This document shows positions 10,783-21,237 of a stretch of 64,000 bases of DNA, piece by piece. The notes beneath the pieces were generated by a model. That model had not been told where the DNA came from and ran no database searches. It was given only the letters and a program-made list of their open reading frames with translations. Source of the stretch: Romanomermis culicivorax (Eukaryota; Nematoda; Enoplea; Mermithida; Mermithidae); assembly GCA_963922205.1 (NCBI GenBank), contig CAWUHX010000125.1, positions 372,001 to 436,000 on the forward strand, given 5' to 3'. The translations under genes and the position numbers were made by a program. Each line of letters opens with the position of its first letter. Within the stretch, counting starts at the first letter, position 1.

Positions 10783-11991
10783 ATGTCTCTTAACTCAGAT
10801 ACAGTTTACAACATGATCTCAGGCAGTGGCCAAGCAATCGGAAATACCCTCTCTGGTGCGGGTCAAGGCATAGAACATGTAATAACTGGTACTACCCAAA
10901 GCCTCACAGACGGATTAAATAATTTACTCAGAGGATCCCTGCAAATTATTAACAATCTAGCCGTTATTACTGTAGTCATTGCAGGCATCTTTAACTCTTT
11001 TCTCATTCTTCGGAAATATTTCCCTTACCCAAAGCATCATGTCACAAATGAACATGCATACGAAATACCATCACACAACAGACGTTTACATGAGACCATT
11101 CCCCCATCATTTGGCCATGCTCTCTTAGAATTAGCTAATCATCGTGGGGCCCAAACACAGCAGAAATACGTCCTTGTCGACATTGATACCCCCAGAACTC
11201 CTGCAATCGAACTCATAAATCAAATCCACCAATCTGGATCAAATAAGCTACCCCAAATTGCACCTGAGAAACATACCCCTCGCATTCCGATCACACTTAA
11301 TGGCGAACTAATTAGGAAAGGCATGATTGACACTGGTGCAGTATACTCACTCATTGATTCGCCAATCGCTCAAATCTTACAGCTAGACATGAAACCCCCA
11401 CTAGTCCAAGCAAAAGCAGCAAATAATCTTCCGATTCACTTTGTAGGAACCACTTTTGTTACAGTAACAGCCCAAACTATCCAGGAAACAATAATGGTCC
11501 ATGTCCAAAAAGGCTGCACAGCAGACGTCCTTCTAGGCAAAAACTTTCTCAGTCAATTTTTGGAATACACTATCAACAATCAGAAGTCCCAGGTCAAATT
11601 TGGCAATGTCATACTACCTTGTGATGGCCTGGAATATAGTCCCCTTTCGACCCGTGGTGGAACCTACTTAGACGAAAAATTAGAATTACCACCCCATACA
11701 TTCACCAAATTCACTGTCCCCCTGCCCAAATCGTACTTACAAGTTAAACAGCTTGAATTTACTCCAAAACCCAAACAGAATGCCAAAGTTCATTTCACAG
11801 CTTGTATCTCTGAAAACCAAAACAGTGGCATGTGCATATCGGTCTTAAACACACAAGACAGGGCCCAAACTCTTTACCCTGGAACATGCGTCGGTACTGT
11901 CTCATGTTACATCCCAAAACAAGATAATCCCGCTAAAGTAACCCCTAGAGGCAAAACCAGCCAAACCGTTTTGATACATTCACATGGTTAA
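10783..11991 (+). pseudogene. Env membrane anchor fused in frame to aspartic protease
   Basis: This 402-codon frame is in phase with the preceding env-like frame, separated from it only by TAA 10717. Residues 13-51 are Gly/Ser/Gln-rich and amphipathic. Residues 55-76 form one strong transmembrane segment followed by Arg-Lys, as in the C-terminal anchor of a glycoprotein. After ~100 linker residues comes a retropepsin-type protease: Asp183-Thr-Gly-Ala active site, and a VLLGKNF flap/psi-loop motif near 250-256. Finding a membrane anchor and a protease in one frame is unusual, and it supports Env lying inside the Gag-Pol unit rather than being a chance neighbour. A frameshift near 11960 leads into RT. 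Confidence 0.8.
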
Positions 11992-12308
11992 AAGAAAACA
12001 TTAACTTAACCTCCAGTGACCTTACAGAAGCAGAAAAAACCCAACTCCTACGAGCCCTATCAAAATACCCCATGTTGTATGCTAAATCCAAAATGGACGT
12101 AGGTAGAACCACCCTTGTTTCACATACAATTGACACCAATGGCTCCCAACCCGTACATAGACACCTTTTTCGGACTTCCCCAAAGGAAAAGCAAATCATA
12201 CAAGCAGAAGTTGAGCAACTCGCAGCAGCAGGTGTCATAAGCCAGAGCAACTCTCCATGGTGCACCAATACAGTTTTAGTCCCCAAAAAAGACGGAGGCC
12301 ATCATTAA
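11960..12308 (+). pseudogene. Reverse transcriptase, N-terminal part
   Basis: After a one-base shift in a T run near 11960, frame 3 reads the fingers region of a gypsy RT (GVISQSNSPW, VLVPKKDGG). It stops at TAA 12306, where related proteins read straight on into CIDFRGLN. The following codons do continue that motif in the same frame. Confidence 0.85.
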
Positions 12309-13583
12309 TGCATTGATTTTAGAGGCCTCAATAAGGTAACCAAAAAAGATACCTACCCCTCGCCCCCCATAGACGAAATTCTAGACACCCTGCATGGAAT
12401 GAAATATTTTACATCTCTTGACCAATCAAATTCCTACTATTCCATTCCAATTGCAGAAGCAGACAGAGAAAAAACAGCCTTTAATTCTTCAGCCGGGCAA
12501 TATCAGTTTAACTACCTCCCCTTTGGCCTCACCAACGCCCCAGCCACATTCCAAAGGTTAATGGATGTTGTCCTTTCGGGATTGCAATGGAACACGTGCC
12601 TTGTCTATCTCGAATATGTTTTAGTCTTTGCAGACTCCCATGCCCAAATGCTAGAATGTTTAGACAAAATTCTCACTCATTTCTCTAAAGCAGGCCTCAA
12701 ACTCAACATACAAAAATGCAAATTTTGCCAGCCCCAAGTCCAATACTTAGGCCACTTTATTTCTCAGCAAGGCATTTCACCAGACCCCAATAAGGTACAG
12801 TCCATTTATGACATACCCACACCCAAAAGCTTCAAAGAAGTCAAGTCATTCCTCGGCCTACCCTCTTATTATTGTAGATTCATCCCAAATTGCTCCCAAA
12901 TTTCCAGCCCCCTCACAGCTCTACTCAAAAAGAATTCGGAATTTTCATGGGGGCCCGAACAGCAAAATGCATTCGCTAAGCTCAAAGACTTGCTTATTCA
13001 TGCCCCAATACTACAGCATCCCGATTTCACCAAACCATTCATTTTGCAAACTGATGCCTCCAAACTTGGAATTGGCGCCATTCTCAACCAACTAGACAGT
13101 AAAGGTCAGGATCCCCTCATCGCTTTTGGGAGCCGCACGTTGAAACCCGCAGCACGCAACTACCCAATAACTGAGTTGGAAACCCTTGCCGTAGTTGAGT
13201 TTATCAAGTATTTCCGCCTCTACCTCTTCCAGCAACATGTTATTGTCCACACTGACCATACTGCAGTTCAGGCAGTCCTACAGAAGGAAAACCCATCCCC
13301 TCGCATTGCCCGTTGGGGATTAGCCCTTTTGGGTATTCAGCTAGACATCCGACCTAAGAAAGGCATTGCTAACCGCAATGCAGATGCTATTTCTCGTTTC
13401 CCCTCAGCGACAGCAAAGCAGTCCTTTGATATTGAGCAACTAGAAAGCCGCCATGAAATATCCACCATCAATTCTGTTCTTGAAGCCGAAGCAACCGAAC
13501 AAGAAGAGCAACAGAAAAATTTTGCTGAACTTCAATGCACTGATGCAACTGTCAAAAGTATTTTAGCAAAAATTGCCAAATAA
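12309..13583 (+). pseudogene. RT palm/thumb and RNase H; RT active site lost
   Basis: The frame continues from CIDFRGLNKVTKKDTYPSPP through the palm (SLDQSNSYYSIPI), thumb and connection to RNase H, ending at TAA 13581. The catalytic YxDD box is mutated: codons 12612 and 12615 read Glu and Tyr (YLEY), so polymerase activity must be gone. RNase H keeps four acidic residues (QTDAS, TELET, HTDHT, NADAISR). RNA-directed DNA synthesis and template removal are the family roles. Confidence 0.88.
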
Positions 13584-13595
13584 CACCCCCTTACA

Positions 13596-14414
13596 ATGAT
13601 CAAATTCGCAGTGCATCAGAACATCCTCTTTCGTATAGTCAACAAACAGGCAAAACTATACATCCCCAAGTCACAAGTCCAGCATCTCATCACCTCACAT
13701 CATGACAGCAAATTCACAGGTCATTTCGCTGCCCGGAAAACTCTACACTTGCTCCAACAAAAATATTTTTGGCCCCAAATGAGCCCTTATATCAAATGTT
13801 ATTGCAAAACTTGCCACCCATGCCAGACACAGAAAGCCCTTCGGCACAAAATACATGTGAATCTCATACCCATTCAGCCAACTGGCCCATTTGATAGAGT
13901 CGGTGTTTATTGCATGGGGCCGTTACCCCTCACTGAAGACGGCAACCGATTCATTGTCATTTTCATCGATTATTTCACCAAGTATGTGGAGGCATTTCCG
14001 ACCCCTGATATCACTGCAGCAACTATCGCCAAATTATTCGTAACCAAAATTGTTTGCGGTCATGGTTCCCCCAAAATCATCCATTGTGATCGTGGCTCCG
14101 GTTTTGTGTCTGATCTTTTTTCACGGATCACTACTTTATGCAACACTCAAAAAATTCATACCACCCCATACCATCCCATTGCCAATAGGGAAGTTGAGTG
14201 TTGCAACCAAACCCTAGCCACCCATATTCGCATGTACATCAATTCAAACCATACTGATTGGGATACTTATCTCCCTTTTGCCGTTTTTTTGATTAACATT
14301 CATAAGAATGATAGCACTTCGTATCCCCCGTTTGAATTGCTCCATGGTAAGCAAGCTAACCTCCCATCAGATGCAGCCTTAAATTTTTCCCCATGTCCTA
14401 CATGGTTGATTTAG
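13596..14414 (+). pseudogene. Integrase zinc finger and catalytic core (first Asp lost)
   Basis: In frame with the previous segment after TAA 13581, this reads an HHCC zinc finger (HHDSKFTGH, CKTCHPCQ) and an rve-type core. The second Asp (HCDRGSGF) and the Glu (NREVECCNQ) are present. The first catalytic Asp is replaced by Tyr (TAT 13908-13910, VGVYCMGP). A frameshift near 14395 separates the core from the C-terminal part. Confidence 0.87.
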
Positions 14415-14728
14415 ACGATTATGCCCTTTGTGTAAAATCTCACTTTACAGAAGCCCTCTCAACCGTGCAGAAAAGTTTGCAAAAAGCCCAAGATCACTAT
14501 ACCCTTCAGTATAACAAGCACACTCAGAACATCCATTACAAGGCAGGTGATCTCATTCTCTACAAAAATCATTCATGTAAACAAGGGCTGACTCCCAAAT
14601 TCCTCCCTCCCCACAACATGCCCTATACAGTTACAAATTTCATGTACCCCAATGTTACACTCAAACACCCCCATAAGAATATCACATTTACGGTACATGT
14701 AAACGAGACAACCCCTTTCTACCCTTGA
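14393..14728 (+). pseudogene. Integrase C-terminal domain, frameshifted
   Basis: Frame 2 continues the integrase with a helical segment (VQKSLQKAQDHYTLQYNKHT) and a beta-strand pattern (YKAGDLILYKNH) typical of gypsy integrase C-termini. It ends at a TGA at 14726, about 80 bases before the 3' LTR. No gene follows Pol, so there is no second env in the usual place. Confidence 0.8.
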
Positions 14729-14796
14729 GAAGCAATTATCGAAACTGCCCCCACCCCTCCTCACCCTCAAAACCCTTGAAGGAGGACATTCAACTC

Positions 14797-14810
14797 CGGA
14801 AGGAGGGAAA
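14797..14810 (+). promoter_or_regulatory. Polypurine tract
   Basis: The run CGGAAGGAGGGAAA directly precedes the TGTAA start of the 3' LTR and is the expected plus-strand primer. Confidence 0.75.
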
Positions 14811-15689
14811 TGTAACGTACCTGCCAACGCAGTACTGTAAATATATAGCATACTGTATGTGATAGTCATTTAATAAATATTATTTCCTTTTCGTAATTTA
14901 TCGTCTCAAGGGTGTCTGGGATTCACACCCAAACATTCCTCTAAAAATCATGTGAAGTACTTTATTTTTTGATCTGTTCACACCCCGGTAGCCCAATTAA
15001 GAGGCCCCAATTAATTTGCACAAATGGCAGCTGGTCCCTTAGAACCTACACTAAACTACACATTCCACAGCTACCGTAATCCCCCATAAAAATCGTAAAC
15101 AACACCTGCACACAGTAAAAAGTAAAAGCCCCGCCAGACAGTAGTCTCAAGTGCAACAGTAGCGACGGTCCCACAAAACATGTGTGTACAGAGAAACAGA
15201 TACAGGAAGCATGCACAGAAGCACAGAGGTGTGGCCAATCCCACCGTAGGAAGCAAGCAAGACACGAGAAGCATGCCATACTAGAAAAGCATTAAAGGAC
15301 GTGACTAAATTAGCAAGAATAGTAAAGCAGGAAGCGGCGATTGGCGGAAGAAGATGGACAGAAGCACGACCTCCTGCGACACTCAGGGAGTGGCCAAAAA
15401 CGTTGTATTTAAAGAGAAGCAAAGCATGATTTTGTGATTATTCGTAGTTCTTAGTTTCGTTGTTCGCGATCATTTCGTTCATTTGCAAGCAGCCATTTTT
15501 CGAAAGCAATTAAACCAAGGCGTTATTATATTTGCAAGCGAATGGGCCATTCATTTTTGTGTAATCGACGATCAAGCGACCGTCGACTGTTATCATATAC
15601 CATGGTTACTACCACGTCCCGCGCCTCTTTTGTCCACTGTAACGTCCGTAATTGGATAATGTAAAGTGCTTTACAAATCTGGTCGTTAC
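14811..15689 (+). repeat. 3' LTR (~879 bp)
   Basis: It begins TGTAACGTACCTGCC and ends CTGGTCGTTAC. It aligns to the 5' LTR end to end, with differences visible in most lines. The insertion is therefore not recent. The base after TTAC is T here but A in the 5' copy. Confidence 0.92.
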
Positions 15690-15877
15690 TTTACCGAGAA
15701 CGGAAACCTTGGATCGCTGCCAATCCATAATACTATAGTCTGTTTTTTTTCAAATGCTATTTTTTAGAAAAAAACTGAAATGAAGAACACATACCTAATT
15801 TTGTGTCAGGACTAGATGTCATTTGACTGTAGTACGGAAAATTGATAAAATTTCGATTTTTAATTAATAGTTCTACT
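15690..15877 (+). other. Intergenic, no gene seen
   Basis: No coding signal. The words around 15730-15765 (ACTATAGTCTG followed by a T run and AAATGCTATTTTTT) recur inverted near 21768-21802. Both are probably pieces of one dispersed repeat. Confidence 0.5.
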
Positions 15878-16889
15878 CACTGTTTTTTTTTCCCCAAATC
15901 GTGCTTTTTCGGGAAAAAAAATTCGGAAAGGGGAAAAAAATTTTGGGCTCTTTCCCCATTTGGGGAAGAAAATTTTGGGGATCGGATACAGAAAAGATGC
16001 ATTTTGGTGCATTTTAGAAGGTCATAATCTCAAAATTTTCCGGCGCTTCGCGCCGATTATAACTTCAATAATCATTATTATGCATTACTAACCCCTGGCG
16101 CGGCTTTTAGCATGTCTACTTTCATTTACCATATAATCTATAATAGTTTTCATCATCTTAAACGTATTATCTCATGTTTTCATTGGTAATCTTCAATATT
16201 TTATCATGATATTTAATGAAGATTTGCATTTTTTCCTTTGGAGAAAGATCAATACGTCAAGTCTCTAAGCTTTTTGATGCAATTATTTCTTTTCTAACGT
16301 AAAATCAATTTGAATGCTTCATGGAAATATCTTTCGGAAATTTATACTCTGCTTACTCATATATTTTCGACTAAGTATGAGAGTTTACAAATAAATTATA
16401 CTGGTTTTAAAATTTTTCGAGTAAAATTCTAGAAATTACGGCTTTTGAACACAAAATTCAAATCTACTTCTTGGAATAAACGTTCGGAAAATTGATTTTC
16501 TAGCGTCGCAGAATATCAATACCCAAAAAATTTTTCCGGCGCCTCGCGCCGGAAAGATTAACATCCCTTTTAGGTTCTCACTTGTCAACATGGAGGACTT
16601 AACCATCGATTTCTCATGTAATTCAAAGTCATTATGCTTTTGGATAGTTTGCTTGAAAGTTTGTTCCAATGCTTGTAGATTAAACTTTGAACTCGAAAAT
16701 TTCAATTTTTTCCTCAATTTTGATGAATTAACGGGTCTAAAAACACCAGAAGGCTTGAAAAAGCCCAAAAACACGTAAATAAAGCGTCTGTGAGCATTTT
16801 TAAGCGAAAAAACGACTTCGGGAAAATGGGGAAAAAAATTTTGATCCCTTTCCCCATTTGGGGAAAAGGCCCGGGGGAAAAAAACAGTG
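15878..16889 (+). mobile_element. hAT-type non-autonomous DNA transposon (MITE), ~1.0 kb
   Basis: The terminal inverted repeats are CACTGTTTTTTTTTCCCC at the left end and GGGGGAAAAAAACAGTG at the right. They are flanked by a perfect 8-bp target-site duplication, GTTCTACT (15870-15877 and 16890-16897). Subterminal blocks repeat TTTCCCCATTTGGGGAA at both ends. There is no transposase frame. Eight-base duplications and YA..G-type ends are typical of the hAT superfamily. The interior resembles the interior of the second MITE at 30150-31296. Confidence 0.85.
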
Positions 16890-18105
16890 GTTCTACTTAG
16901 GGTTTTTTATTTTTGCACATAGCAACTAAATTTCGGGCTGTGCAACCAAATTTTTTCTGCCAAGTTGCACAGTGCAACTTGGAGCCTGGCGGCCCTTATG
17001 ATTAAGTTATAAAGTTTCCTGTGCATTATATGCGTTAAGGGAAATACTAAAAATTTTCCAGTGCTTCGTGCGGAATTTCAAATTATTTATAATTTTATCA
17101 TTTCTAGTGCGTGGTTAGAAAATTTCTCCCTTGTTTATGCCCATCGCATTTAAACATCAACGTATTTTGAATAAATGCTTGATGGTGTACTTATTCAATG
17201 AAAAAATTAAGACGTTTTTCGATTATTTTCACAAAATCTTTCTGCGGACCAGTCTGACATTCGTAAACATAAACTTTATGCATTTAGAGAATAATTAGAA
17301 CATCATCAGCCCCACAGAGGACATTGACCGGAGCTCCTGCCGGTTGAAGAGTGGAGAATCCAAATTCATGGTTGCCTGTCTAAGTTTGGAATTTCAATTT
17401 TCCCGCCCGACTAAAAGCTCGTTGAATTCACAGAAAAATAAGATCCTTCATCGCAGAATACGTGTTGAAAAGAATCCTTCTCCAGCATTCTAGAATGTCA
17501 AAATACTAATTTTTTCTCCAGCCCCTGTGCGCTGGAATTACTGATAAGAATCCGAGACAAAATGTAACGCTTTTTCATGCTTTGTATCATTTAAAAACAG
17601 TTTCTACACATTTATAATCATGATTGATAAAATGGTAGACAAATGTTTGACCTCTTCGCCAAATGGTAAAAAACGGAGATTGATATACGATAGCTGCAGA
17701 AGAATGAAATGAAAAAATGAATTTTCCGACGTTTTAAAAGACTCAAATCCAAATGTTCCTGGCGATTTTACAGTTAGCAACCAAAAATTTATCTGTGCAA
17801 CCAAAATTTTCTCCCAAGTTGCACAATGCATCCATACCTGTAAGGGGTCTGACCAGTTAGGAGGGGGGGGCGGAAAAGTCGAAATTTTTCCAAAAAGGGC
17901 CAAAAAAGCACTTTTTGGCAGTGTTTTTTTTGTGCCAGAACATGGTTTTTGGCACAAAAAAATTTGGAATGGCACAAAAAATTTTGAGCATTTGTGCCAA
18001 TTGGCACAAAGTTTTTGACTGGTCCAAGGCTAAATTTCCTTGATTTTTAGTCATTTTAAGGGCTGAAAACGCAAAATTTTCTCGGCGCTTTGCGCCGATT
18101 CAATG
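16037..18105 (+). repeat. Recurring GGCGC-loop-GCGCC hairpin in a ~0.5-kb rhythm
   Basis: A short hairpin preceded by TTTTC occurs near 16037 (CGGCGC TTC GCGCCG), 16537 (CCGGCGC CTC GCGCCGG) and 18081 (CGGCGC TTT GCGCCG). Decayed versions lie near 17060, 17518, 30815 and 33108. Spacing in the first cluster is about 460-560 bases. Compensated GC-rich arms stand out in very AT-rich DNA. Function is unknown. Confidence 0.6.
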
Positions 18106-18780
18106 GGTTTAATATTGACTACTTTACCTTGTGTCGAACGCGAGCGGATTCTATTCGAATAATTTATTTGTATTATCGCAACAGACTTTGAGATTGTCAA
18201 TGACCGGCTAAAGAATAGAAATTGTTAACTTTACTTCCTCTGTTCATTCAGTTAGATTGAGAACCGAAACTTATATTCTAAGTGATTGATTCAAAGAAAA
18301 AAATTGACATTTTTGGCACAATTATTCAACCAGAAGTCTACGCGAAGCGACTTTCGACTTAGCTTTTTTCAGGAGAAAACAATAGGCAAGAGATCCTAAT
18401 TTAATCTTTAATATAGTTGTTAGGAAGGAGGCCGAAAAGTAAAGGAAAACTTCATGACAAAAAGTCTATAAAAATATCTGAATTTTCGAAGCATCCAATT
18501 TCTTTTCAGATCGTAGAAACCGTTTTTTAGATCAGTTTTTCTTATCTCGCTGATGTGGTTAGAGAAAATAGAGCAGGCACGATTTGTATGCAAATGAATG
18601 CGGTGAAAGTATCTTTAGTTAGTTTTTATCAAACTTGAAAGAAAGAAACGAAATTTATTAACTGCAAAGAAATACAAGAAATATCAATAATACAGGAAAG
18701 CTCATGGACATGACAAAAGCATGTGCGAATTGAGCTTTAAAAAATGACTCAATTTAGATCAAAAGCAGGGCATATTGTTA
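16898..18780 (+). repeat. Old dispersed repeat, no gene
   Basis: This AT-rich stretch contains no credible gene. Segments recur elsewhere: 16920-17560 resembles 32990-33500 (TTGCAC words, GCCTGGCGGC), 17560-17760 resembles 42300-42540, and 17930-18550 resembles 45100-45706 (GGCACAAAAAAAT words). They look like fragments of one long ancient repeat family. Confidence 0.55.
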
Positions 18781-18957
18781 TAACTTTTGGCACAAAACAG
18801 TTTTATGGTTTTCATTCAGTACGTTTTTAGAGTGAAAAAAATTCATGTGCCATTGGCACAAATTTTTTTGGTCCTTTGTGCCAATTGGCACAAATGTCCA
18901 TGCACAAAAAAAACGCTGCTTTTCGGCCAATTATTTTTTTTGGGGGGGGGGGGTTGC

Positions 18958-19090
18958 GTATATGGTTGGCCAAGTCGGGGGGTCCCCCCAACCATCCCCC
19001 AATTACAGGTATGATTGCAGCCTGGCCTGTTCAAAAAACATACCTGTACTTGGGGGGGTGACCCCCTCCCAACTTGGCCAACCATGTACC
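18958..19090 (+). repeat. Fold-back (inverted) repeat
   Basis: The left arm runs from TATGGTTGGCCAAGT through a G-run/C-run to ACAGGTATG. The right arm is its reverse complement, CATACCTGTA through TTGGCCAACCATGTA, around a short spacer. Arms are about 50 bases, with few mismatches. The adjacent 19100-19225 carries a module (CAGTTTGGAAAAAATT to TTACAGGTATG) that also builds the fold-back at 58131-58380 and recurs inverted at 17835-17925. Confidence 0.75.
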
Positions 19091-19225
19091 CAAATTCATC
19101 TACCCTCCCCCCAGTTTGGAAAAAATTAGAAAAATTTGCAAAAAGTGTACGTTTTTTGGGAAAAATTTCGACTTTTTTCTACCCCCCCCCCCCCAACTGG
19201 TCAGAGGTCTTACAGGTATGGCAAA

Positions 19226-21047
19226 AAACCCTGCTTTTCTTCATTTTTTTTATCTTTTTTTCATTTATGAATTTTTATTATTTTTGCATATTTTCTGAAT
19301 TTTTAGGTGATATCTGATTTTAAAATGTTGCCGAAAAAAATCGAGAAGAATAATTAATTATCATTGTCCATGTTAAACAGCAGCCAATTAGATTTTGGTC
19401 AAAATTATTCGGCGTTTTCTTGCCTGATCAAGAACAAAGAAAACATCAATTTATCGATGCCGCAAAAAGTCAACAATTTTAATTTGCTGAAGAATCGTAT
19501 GATATCAATTTGCAGTGCTACAACAAGATTCCATGACCAAATGTTCAACTCAATTTTCATTTGGCGTCCATTTTAAAGTCTTCCATGACGAAGTGAGCAG
19601 AATTCATTCAATTTTTGAAAACAAAGAAAACTCGATAAATTTAGATTTTTAATGTTTTTGCAGATTTTCCATGATGTAAAAAAGTGAAATCATCGAGAAT
19701 TCAGGTTTTATTTTTAAAATTCAAAAGATGATTTTTTTATAAAAAATTGAATTTTGCCTATTTAAAGTGTAAAATTGACCTTTTTGCACTAAAAAGTGAA
19801 ACTTACGTATTTTAATGCGTAGAGTTGAATTTTTTGCACTAAAAGGCTGAATTTTTTATGTTTAAAGTGTACAATGAACTTTTTACCGTAGAAAATTGAA
19901 ATTATCAAGCTTTCAATACGTAAAATTGATTTTTTGTGATAAAAACCTTTAATTTTCTACTTTCAAATGTGAAAAATCGACATTTACCAAATGCTAAGCT
20001 GATATTTCACATTTATGGAAGTATAGCTATAAATTTCAGCTTTCTAGAGTAAAACTGACTTTTTTGCAGTAACATGTTAAAGATTTTCTTTTTTTTCGAA
20101 GTAAAATCGAGTTTTTTGGAGTGAAGAGTTGAAATTGAAAAAAAAGAGTTGAATTTTTTCCTATGTAAAGTGTAAACTAGACTTTTTTGTATTAAAAAAA
20201 ATGGAGGTTATATCCTTTGCAGATTGTAAATTGAAAATTTTTAACTTGGAAGATTGATTTTTTCATGTTTAAAGTGTAAAAATGAACTTTTCACATAGGA
20301 AAATTTACATACTTTATGAACAAATTTTTTTAAGATTATTATACGATCAAGGAAATGTTGATTTGATATTAAAAGGGTGTCCAGGCTTCGATTCGGAAAT
20401 CCGCCTTCGCCCTTCATTTTTTGATCGATATATTGGAAATCAATTGGAGACGTCGAAAAAATGATTTGGAAAATACTTGATTTTTACTGCAAGTACATTA
20501 ACGCCAAAGATCAAATTCTATGGTTAGTTGGAGGCGGAAGAGTAGCCGAAAATTCGGCAGAAAATTAATGAAGTTCGAACTTTAAAGCGAAAAATGTGGA
20601 AATTTCGTAACAAAACTGGAGTAAATTTGACGAAAATTATTCTAAAGTGGAGAAAAATTAAGCAAACTTCAACAAGAATCGAGGAAAATTTGCCAAAAAA
20701 TGTAACGTTCAACGCACAAGAAAAATCCATGGATTCGTCAATGACAACTTTTACTTCAATGTTCATCAGCTAAAAAACAATTGTAGTATATTGTAACACT
20801 TTCAATAAATTTGGTGAGCAGAACATGTTTCTGGCCGTTTGAAAACAGTCAAACGAAAGCAGTATTGAGGAAATGAAATTTCGCTTGTTGAGCAGATGTT
20901 GAGGATTAGTCACTCTGTGAAACATAATTTTGAAAAGGTTGCTGTGCATGTGCTGCAGCCGGTATAAGATTCCTGATATCCAATAAATTCGTCCTATCAA
21001 CTTCCTTAGTTTTTATGAGTATTCTAGTCAGGTGTGTTCACGATACA
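19226..21047 (+). repeat. AT-rich degenerate tandem repeat and unassigned DNA
   Basis: From about 19735 to 20315 a loose unit of ~60 bases recurs with much variation (words like TTTAAAGTGTAAAATTGA, TTTTTTGCACTAAAAA). The rest is AT-rich DNA without credible genes. Short open frames lack any domain pattern. Confidence 0.5.
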
Positions 21048-21237
21048 TGCACGTAGGGGGTACACCCTCCTACCTCAGCCTGGACACCCCTAGCCATCCC
21101 GAAAAAAAATCGTCAAATGTCCCAGAACTTTTTTGGAGACGGAGCTTTTTTTATTTTTCGCTCACTTATCCCCCACCCCTACTCAATGAAAAGTTCGAAG
21201 ACCCTCCCTCCTGGAAAATTTCTGTCGTGCATGTCCG
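21042..21237 (+). mobile_element. Small MITE-like element with CATGCAC ends
   Basis: The ends are inverted: ACATGCACG at the left and CGTGCATGT at the right, ~190 bases apart. A related copy in the opposite orientation lies at 31918-32166. They share internal blocks such as GACCCTCCCTCCTGGAAAATT, GTCAAATGTCCC and TACACCCT. No coding capacity; a target duplication is not clear. Confidence 0.6.

Larger units (their letters stand above)
6427..15689 (+). mobile_element. LTR retrotransposon with Gag-Env-Pro-Pol order (decayed)
   Basis: Two near-identical ~880-bp LTRs (6427-7304 and 14811-15689) flank an internal region with primer site, Gag, an envelope-like glycoprotein, protease, RT, RNase H, integrase and a polypurine tract. 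LTR ends are TGTAA and TTAC(A). Env lies between Gag and protease rather than after Pol, which is not the usual Ty3/gypsy arrangement. The element is dead: there are several in-frame stops and frameshifts, and catalytic residues are lost in RT and integrase. No clean target-site duplication is visible. Codon use is A/C-rich and CpG-poor, unlike the first gypsy element, so this is a separate lineage. Confidence 0.9.

Noticed and set aside
6412-15695. Target-site duplication of the Gag-Env-Pol element
   Set aside because: The flanks (ACTAC before, TTTAC after) match only partly; not reported as a duplication.
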